Of a DNA stretch of 12,994 bases, positions 1 through 5,446 are shown in pieces. A model generated the notes under the pieces. That model saw nothing but the letters and a program-made list of their open reading frames with translations, was not told the DNA's origin and ran no database searches. Position 1 is the first letter of the stretch. Every line of letters begins with the position of its first letter. A program made the position numbers and the translations under genes. The stretch spans positions 1-12,994 of the forward strand of contig DFYU01000037.1 in assembly GCA_002383415.1 (NCBI GenBank). Reading direction: 5' to 3'. This DNA comes from Geobacter sp. UBA4074 (GTDB lineage Bacteria; Desulfobacterota; Desulfuromonadia; Geobacterales; Pseudopelobacteraceae).

Positions 1-1886
1 ACGACGCCACGGTCAAATCGATGGGGCAGATCACCAGCGCCCTGGTGGGCATCGCCACGGTGCTGACCGCGGTCTTCCTGCCGATGGCCTTCTTCGGCGG
101 TTCCACCGGCGTCATCTACCGCCAGTTTTCGATCACCATCATCGCGGCCATGATCCTGTCGGTGCTGGTGGCGATGATCCTGACCCCGGCCCTGTGCGCC
201 ACCCTGCTCAAGCCGGTTGCAAAGGGGCATGATCCCTGTGAAAGCGGCTGGTATTGCCCCTTCTTCCGCTGGTTTAACCGGATGTTCGACAAAGGCCGGG
301 GCAAGTATGAAGGCATTGTCAGCCGCTCCTTCGGCCAGCCGATCCGTTATCTGCTGCTGTACGGCAGCATCGTCGTCATCATGGTGTTTTTCTTCCTGCG
401 CCTGCCCACCGCCTTCCTGCCGGATGAAGACCAGGGCTTCGTCATCTGCCAGATCCAGTTGCCGGCCGGGGCCACCCACGAACGGACCATCAAGGTGGTC
501 GAACAGATCGAGCAGCACTTCCTGGAGAATGAAAAGCAAACCGTTGAATCGATCATTACCGTGGCCGGTTTCAGTTTTGCCGGTCAGGGCCAGAACATGG
601 GCCTTGCCTTTGTGCGGCTTAAGGACTGGAAACTGCGCCAGCGGCCTGACCTGAAGGCGGCTGCCGTAGCCGGACGGGCCATGGGGGCCTTCTCTCAGAT
701 CAAAGACGGCATGGCCTTTGCTTTTTCACCGCCGGCGGTGGTGGAACTGGGCCAGGCCAACGGCTTTGACTTCATGCTGCAGGACCGCAGCGGTCTGGGC
801 CACGACAAGCTGATGGAGGCCAGAAACCAGTTGCTGGGGATGGCAATGCAGAACAAAAAGCTCGTGGCCGTACGCCCCAACGGCCAGGATGACTCGCCCC
901 AGTTCAAGCTGGACATCGACGATGTCCGCGCCGGCGCCCTGGGGGTCTCCACGGCGGATATCAACAGCGTGTTGGCCACCGCCTGGGGCAGCTCCTACGT
1001 CAACGACTTTATCGAGAACGGCCGGGTAAAAAAGGTTTACATACAGGCTGATGCCGGCTACCGGATGGTGCCGGAGGATATCAACAAATGGTACGTGCGC
1101 AACAACCGGGGTGAGATGGTGCCGTTCTCGGCCTTCGCCACCGCCCGCTGGCAGTACGGTTCGCCCCGCCTGGAGCGCTACAACGGCATCCCCTCGGTGG
1201 AGATCATGGGCCAGGCTGCCCCAGGGGTGAGCACCGGCGAGGCGATGGAAGAGATGGAGCGGATGGCCGCCAAGCTGCCGCCCGGCATCGGCTACGAGTG
1301 GACCGGTCTCTCCTATGAGGAGAAGGCGGCCGGCAAACAGGCCCCGGCCCTGTACGCCATATCGCTCTTGGTGGTGTTCCTGGCGGTGGCAGCGCTCTAT
1401 GAGAGCTGGACCATCCCGTTCGTCAACCTGCTGATGCTGCCCTTGGGTCTGGTGGGCGCGGTAACGGCCGTGACCCTGCGGGTACTGCCCAACGACGTCT
1501 ACCTGCAGATCGGCCTGTTGACCACCGTCGGCCTTTCCACCAAGAACGCGATCCTGATCATCCAGTTCATCAAGGCGCAGCTGCACGAAGGACATGACCT
1601 GGTGGAAGCGACCCTGTCGGCGGTAAAGATCCGGTTACGTCCGGTGATCATGACCTCGTTGGCCTTCTTCTTCGGCACCCTGCCACTGGCGCTGACCAAA
1701 GGGGCTGGCGCGGCGGCCCAGAACGCCATCGGCACCGCCGTCACCGGCGGTCTGCTGTCGGCCACCTTCATCGACCTGATCTTCATCCCGTTCTTCTTTG
1801 TGATGGTCTCGCGGCTGTTCGGCCGCAAGAAGTACAAAATGGAACACGCTGATACTGCTGCTACGACTGCAGCGGAGGGGCACTGA
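1..1886 (+). CDS. acrB: RND multidrug efflux pump, inner-membrane subunit, AcrB type (5' truncated)
   Basis: This is the C-terminal part (627 residues, reading from base 3) of a proton-driven RND transporter of the HAE1 family, which exports drugs, dyes and solvents from the periplasm and inner membrane. The visible part begins at about residue 429 of E. coli AcrB (1049 aa), just after TM4, so the Asp pair of the proton relay is outside the window. TM5-TM6 come first (motif FFGGSTGVIYRQFSIT), then the large second periplasmic loop (PDEDQG, LPAGATHERT, FSQIKDGMAFAF, GSPRLERYNG), then TM7-TM12. The relay lysine equivalent to AcrB Lys940 is present in GLSTKNAIL (codon 1542-1544). The tail is charged and His-rich. 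The family is certain. The acrB label means AcrB-like; mexB-like would fit as well. The adaptor gene is presumably upstream. The next gene starts one base after the stop. Confidence 0.95.
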   Translation, partial: DATVKSMGQITSALVGIATVLTAVFLPMAFFGGSTGVIYRQFSITIIAAMILSVLVAMILTPALCATLLKPVAKGHDPCESGWYCPFFRWFNRMFDKGRGKYEGIVSRSFGQPIRYLLLYGSIVVIMVFFFLRLPTAFLPDEDQGFVICQIQLPAGATHERTIKVVEQIEQHFLENEKQTVESIITVAGFSFAGQGQNMGLAFVRLKDWKLRQRPDLKAAAVAGRAMGAFSQIKDGMAFAFSPPAVVELGQANGFDFMLQDRSGLGHDKLMEARNQLLGMAMQNKKLVAVRPNGQDDSPQFKLDIDDVRAGALGVSTADINSVLATAWGSSYVNDFIENGRVKKVYIQADAGYRMVPEDINKWYVRNNRGEMVPFSAFATARWQYGSPRLERYNGIPSVEIMGQAAPGVSTGEAMEEMERMAAKLPPGIGYEWTGLSYEEKAAGKQAPALYAISLLVVFLAVAALYESWTIPFVNLLMLPLGLVGAVTAVTLRVLPNDVYLQIGLLTTVGLSTKNAILIIQFIKAQLHEGHDLVEATLSAVKIRLRPVIMTSLAFFFGTLPLALTKGAGAAAQNAIGTAVTGGLLSATFIDLIFIPFFFVMVSRLFGRKKYKMEHADTAATTAAEGH

Positions 1887-1887
1887 T

Positions 1888-3354
1888 ATGAACACCAAAA
1901 ACAATCGTAACGCAGAGGATGCAAGCAAGGCGCAAAGGCGCAGAGCACTGCAAAGCACCTGTATTTCTGGCATGATGTTCCTGCTCGCCGGCTGCACCAT
2001 GGCCCCCAGCTACACCCGGCCCGATGCGCCGGTGGCGTCTGACTGGCCCGCTGGTCCGGCCTACACGACCAGGACGGCGCAGGCTGATCAAAAGCCGGTG
2101 GCCGAGATTCCCTGGCGTGAGTTCTTCATCGAACCGCGCCTGCAACAGGTGATCGAGCTGGCTATCAAACATAACCGCGACCTGCGGGTGGCGACCCTGA
2201 CCATCGAGAAGACCCGGGCCCAGTACCAGATCCAGCGGGCCGAGCTGCTGCCGCAGATCGACGCGACTGCCGGCGCCACCATCCAGCGTCTGCCGGCCGA
2301 CCTGTCCGGCAGCGGACAGGCCCGCATCAACCGCCAATACAGCGTCGGCCTGGGGGTCAGCAGCTACGAGCTGGACCTGTTCGGCCGGGTACGCAGCCTC
2401 AAAGATCAGGCCCTGGAACAGTACCTGTCCACCGAGCAGGCCCAACGGGCAGTACAGATCAGCCTGGTGGCCGAAGTAGCCAACACCTGGCTGGCCCTGG
2501 CTGCCGACCGGGAACGGCTGCAGCTGGCCCAGGAGACCCTGAAGAGCCAGCAGGAAAGCCTGCAGTTGATCCAACGCCGTTTCGATGCCGGCGCCTCGTC
2601 GCAGCTGGATCTGCGTCAGGCCCAAACCAGGGTTGAGGCGGCCCGGGTGGATAGCGCCCTCTACACCGCCCAGCTGGCCCAGACTGAAAACGCCCTGACC
2701 CTGCTGGTGGGCGCAAGCGTGCCGGCCGAGTTGCTGCCCAGCACGTTGAGCAGTGTGGCTGCGCTGCAACCGCTGCCGGCCGGGCTGCCCTCCGAGGTGC
2801 TGCTGGGCCGTCCCGACATCCTGGCGGCGGAGCATCGCCTGAAAAGCGCCAACGCCAACATCGGCGCGGCCCGGGCCAATTTCTTCCCCCGTATCGGCCT
2901 CAGCGCCAGCTTCGGCACCGCCAGCGCCAGCCTGAGCGACCTGTTCCAGCCCGGCTCAACCGCCTGGAACTTCATGCCCCAGGTCAGTGTGCCGCTGTTC
3001 GACACCGGCGCCAACCTGGCCCGGCTGGATGTCTCCAAGGCCGAACGGGATATCGCGGTCGCCCAGTACGAAAAGACGATCCAGACCGCCTTCCGCGAGG
3101 TGGCCGACAGCCTGGCCGGCAACGGCACCCTGGGAGAGCAGCTTGCCGCCCAGCAGGCACTGACCGAGGCCACCGCTGACAGCCACCGCCTTGCGGAAGC
3201 CCGCTACAGCAAAGGGGTCGACAGCTACCTGACCGTGCTGGATTCCCAGCGTTCCACCTACAGCGCCCAGCAGGGCCTGATCAGTGTACGTCTGGCCAAA
3301 TTGGCCAACGAAGTCACACTCTACAAGGTGTTGGGCGGCGGAGCCGCAAAATGA
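1888..3354 (+). CDS. oprM: Outer-membrane efflux channel lipoprotein, OprM/NodT family
   Basis: This 488-residue protein is the trimeric outer-membrane channel of a tripartite efflux system. The start ATG lies one base after the acrB stop and 7 nt after a strong Shine-Dalgarno, GGAGGGG (1874-1880). A lipobox, LLAGC, places the acylated cysteine at residue 36, giving an unusually long signal peptide with a charged N-region of about 20 residues. Two OEP repeats follow. Typical motifs are WREFF, NRDLRVATLTIEKTRAQYQI, YELDLFGRVRSLKDQALEQY, LDLRQAQ, GRPDILAAEHRL and, in the second repeat, EKTIQTAFREVADSLA and DSYLTVLDSQRS. The sequence follows Pseudomonas OprM along its length. It is co-oriented with the RND pump and overlaps pldA by 4 nt. 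It could also serve the YhiI-RbbA-YhhJ exporter downstream, which lacks a channel. Family call is very secure; substrate is unknown. Confidence 0.94.
   Translation: MNTKNNRNAEDASKAQRRRALQSTCISGMMFLLAGCTMAPSYTRPDAPVASDWPAGPAYTTRTAQADQKPVAEIPWREFFIEPRLQQVIELAIKHNRDLRVATLTIEKTRAQYQIQRAELLPQIDATAGATIQRLPADLSGSGQARINRQYSVGLGVSSYELDLFGRVRSLKDQALEQYLSTEQAQRAVQISLVAEVANTWLALAADRERLQLAQETLKSQQESLQLIQRRFDAGASSQLDLRQAQTRVEAARVDSALYTAQLAQTENALTLLVGASVPAELLPSTLSSVAALQPLPAGLPSEVLLGRPDILAAEHRLKSANANIGAARANFFPRIGLSASFGTASASLSDLFQPGSTAWNFMPQVSVPLFDTGANLARLDVSKAERDIAVAQYEKTIQTAFREVADSLAGNGTLGEQLAAQQALTEATADSHRLAEARYSKGVDSYLTVLDSQRSTYSAQQGLISVRLAKLANEVTLYKVLGGGAAK
1911..1946 (+). repeat. Degenerate CGCAGAGG-type direct repeats in the oprM signal-peptide region
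   Basis: The first codons of oprM contain short imperfect repeats of the pattern CGCAGAGG/CGCAAAGG: CGCAGAGG at 1911, GGCGCAAAGG at 1929 and GGCGCAGAG at 1937. They encode the polar stretch AEDASKAQRRRA ahead of the hydrophobic signal segment. From general recollection, similar CGCAGAG arrays occur in intergenic DNA of several environmental bacteria. That link is tentative, because only three imperfect copies are seen. Confidence 0.4.
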
Positions 3355-4295
3355 CCAGCGTACCGCGTCTGGCATTGGTAGCCCTGCTGCTCCCGGTTAC
3401 AGCACTGCTGACCAGCCCGGCTGCGTGGGCCGGGCCGGCAGAGCCGGCCTCCCCGTCTGGGCTGCCATCGTCGTCACCAGCAGAGATTTCTTCTGACGCA
3501 ACCGCTGTGCAAACCCGACTGCACCAGGAACAGCAGGCCTCCGGCCTGCTGTTTTCTATTGTGCCCCACAAATCCAACTACCTGTTGCCGGTCAGCTATA
3601 ACAGGAAGCCGAACCATGCCGCCTACAACGGATCAAGCACCCATGACGAATCGCTGGACAACCTGGAGGTCAAATTCCAGCTCAGTATCAAGACCCCACT
3701 CTGGGAAAACATTTTCGGCAACAACGGCACCTTGTATGCGGCCTACAGCCAGCTTGCCTTCTGGCAGGCCTATAACAGCAAAACATCCTCCCCCTTTCGG
3801 GAAATAAATTTCGAGCCGGAGCTCTTTCTGGCCTTCACGACCGGTTACCGGCTGTTCGGCGTCACCAGCCAACTGGCAACGATCGGCATCAATCACCAGT
3901 CCAACGGCCGCTCTGAGCCGCTTTCCCGCAGTTGGAACCGGATCACTGCCAGCATGCTGTTTAACCGTGGCGATACCTACCTGACCCTGCGGCCATGGTT
4001 TCGCATTCCCGAGAGCCGTCAGGATGACGACAACCCCCACATGGAACGTTATTACGGCTACGGCGAACTGCAGCTGCTGCAGAAGATCGGTGACCATACG
4101 CTGACGCTCATGCTGCGCAACAACCTGCGCAGATCCGACAACAAGGGGGCAGTGCAGCTGGACTGGAGCTTTCCGCTGCATAAAAAACTGAAGGGCTATA
4201 TCCAGTATTTTAACGGCTATGGCGAGAGTCTGGTGGATTACAACCATCTCAATAACCGGATCAGTGTCGGCGTCATGCTGACCGACTGGTTGTGA
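3351..4295 (+). CDS. pldA: Outer-membrane phospholipase A (OMPLA)
   Basis: This 314-residue protein is a calcium-dependent outer-membrane beta-barrel phospholipase A1/A2, which in the known family becomes active as a dimer when phospholipids reach the outer leaflet. A signal peptide ends near residue 27 (SPAAWA/GPAEP). A Pro/Ser/Ala-rich linker of about 35 residues follows, then the 12-stranded barrel domain from about residue 65. The catalytic triad matches E. coli His142-Ser144-Asn156 with exact spacing: His182, Ser184 and Asn196 in NHQSNGRSEPLSRSWNR. The calcium-site Arg187 and Ser192 and the upstream SSPFRE motif are also present. The C-terminus GVMLTDWL ends in an aromatic/hydrophobic pattern, as barrel proteins do. 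The start ATG overlaps the oprM stop (ATGA), implying translational coupling. Placement between efflux genes is odd, since pldA is usually not part of a pump operon. The coding sequence contains a terminator-like hairpin at 3529-3556. Confidence 0.95.
   Translation: MTSVPRLALVALLLPVTALLTSPAAWAGPAEPASPSGLPSSSPAEISSDATAVQTRLHQEQQASGLLFSIVPHKSNYLLPVSYNRKPNHAAYNGSSTHDESLDNLEVKFQLSIKTPLWENIFGNNGTLYAAYSQLAFWQAYNSKTSSPFREINFEPELFLAFTTGYRLFGVTSQLATIGINHQSNGRSEPLSRSWNRITASMLFNRGDTYLTLRPWFRIPESRQDDDNPHMERYYGYGELQLLQKIGDHTLTLMLRNNLRRSDNKGAVQLDWSFPLHKKLKGYIQYFNGYGESLVDYNHLNNRISVGVMLTDWL
3529..3556 (+). terminator. Terminator-like hairpin inside pldA (possible attenuator)
   Basis: A perfect 11-bp stem (AACAGCAGGCC at 3529-3539 paired with GGCCTGCTGTT at 3543-3553) encloses a 3-nt loop, TCC. 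Two further G-U pairs are possible below it, and the 3' side runs into TTTT (3552-3555). This has the form of a rho-independent terminator, although the T tract is short. It lies about 180 nt into pldA and is translated as QQASGLLF, so ribosomes coupled to transcription would normally suppress it. A perfect stem this long is unlikely by chance in 13 kb. Function is inferred only. Confidence 0.45.
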
Positions 4296-4372
4296 TGCGA
4301 AGAGCGGGAAACGTGCTAAACTGAAGGCAGATCAGTCATCCGCGCCCCAGCAGCCTGCAGAGCGGAGAGAGC
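4296..4372 (+). other. Short gap between pldA and yhiI
   Basis: These 77 bases hold the Shine-Dalgarno of the next gene (GGAG at 4364-4367, 5 nt before its ATG). A weak -10-like TAAACT occurs at 4317-4322 without a convincing -35. No terminator hairpin is visible, so read-through from pldA into yhiI is plausible. Confidence 0.5.
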
Positions 4373-5446
4373 ATGACACCACAACAGAAAAAATGGCTGA
4401 GTATCGGCATTATCGCGTTGGCAGCCACTGGCGCGGCCGTTATCGCCTGGCAGAAGTACCGCGCCGACCGCAGCACCAACGGCCTGATGAGCGGTAACGG
4501 CCGGGTTGAGGCGGTGGAGATCGATGTGGCCGCCAAGGTGGCCGGGCGGGTTAAGGAGATCAGGGTAGCAGAGGGCCAGTTTGTCACGGCCGGCCAGGTG
4601 GTGGCGGTGATGGACACCGCAAATCTGGAGGCCCAGTTGCGGCAGGCCCAGGCCCAGCTATTGCAGGCACAGAGCAGCGTGGCCACGGCCCACAGCCAGC
4701 TGGCCCAGCGCCGGAGTGAACGGGCGGCGGCCCAGGCCACCGTTGCCCAGCGCGAGGCAGAACTGCTCAAGGCCCGCCAGCATGCCCGCCGATCGGCTGA
4801 GCTGGCCCACAGCGGAGCCATCGCAAAACAGGACGCCGATGACGATGCGGCCCAGCTGCGCAGTACCGAGGCGGCACTGCATGCCGCCCGGGCCCAGGTG
4901 GCGGCCAGCGACGCCACGATTAACGCCGCTGCCACCCAGATCAACGGCGCCCAGGCGGCGGTGTCGGCTGCCAAGGCTAATGTTGAACGAATCCAGGCTG
5001 ATATTGATGACAGCATGCTCACCGCCCCCCGCGACGGCCGGGTGCAGTACAAGGTGGTCCAGCTGGGTGAGGTGGTGGGCGCCGGTGGCCGCATCGTCAG
5101 CCTGGTGGACTTGAGCGACGTCTACATGACCTTCTTCCTGCCGAGCTCGGCGGCCGGCAAGGTGGCGCTGGGAAGCGAGATCAGGCTGGTGCTGGATGCG
5201 GCACCGCAGTACGTGATCCCTGCCCGGGCCTCCTTTGTGGCCGATGTGGCCCAGTTCACCCCCAAGACCGTTGAAACCGCTGTTGAACGTGAAAAACTGA
5301 TGTTCCGCATCAAGGCCCAGATATCCCCTGAACTGCTCAAAAAACACCAGGCACAGGTCAAGACCGGCCTGCCGGGCGTGGCCTGGGTGCGGCTTGATCA
5401 GACCAGGCCATGGCCATCGCAGCTGCAGGTCAGGCTGCCGCAATGA
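4373..5446 (+). CDS. yhiI: HlyD-family membrane-fusion (adaptor) protein, YhiI type
   Basis: This 357-residue periplasmic adaptor should link the ABC permeases to an outer-membrane channel. A short positive N-terminus (QQKKW) precedes one membrane anchor at about residues 9-27. The first half of a lipoyl-like domain lies at about 43-82 (GRVEAVEIDVAAKVAGRV). A long Ala/Gln-rich alpha-helical coiled-coil hairpin spans about 83-213. The second lipoyl half follows (TAPRDGRVQYKVVQLGEVVGAGG), then a beta-barrel domain with DLSDVYMTFFLP and AQFTPKTVET, and the end KTGLPGVAWVRLDQ. Length and motifs match E. coli YhiI (about 355 aa). The start has a good ribosome-binding site. The TGA stop overlaps the ATG of rbbA (ATGA), as expected for a coupled operon yhiI-rbbA-yhhJ. 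The exported substrate is unknown. Confidence 0.92.
   Translation: MTPQQKKWLSIGIIALAATGAAVIAWQKYRADRSTNGLMSGNGRVEAVEIDVAAKVAGRVKEIRVAEGQFVTAGQVVAVMDTANLEAQLRQAQAQLLQAQSSVATAHSQLAQRRSERAAAQATVAQREAELLKARQHARRSAELAHSGAIAKQDADDDAAQLRSTEAALHAARAQVAASDATINAAATQINGAQAAVSAAKANVERIQADIDDSMLTAPRDGRVQYKVVQLGEVVGAGGRIVSLVDLSDVYMTFFLPSSAAGKVALGSEIRLVLDAAPQYVIPARASFVADVAQFTPKTVETAVEREKLMFRIKAQISPELLKKHQAQVKTGLPGVAWVRLDQTRPWPSQLQVRLPQ

Noticed and set aside
2301..2320. 8-bp hairpin with 4-nt loop inside oprM
   Set aside because: A stem of this length is expected about once by chance in 13 kb of DNA, and no T tract follows.
5410..5442. Upstream ATG as the start of rbbA
   Set aside because: It lies within yhiI with no good ribosome-binding site. 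The ATG at 5443 forms the typical ATGA overlap and gives a length near the family norm. It is not fully excluded.
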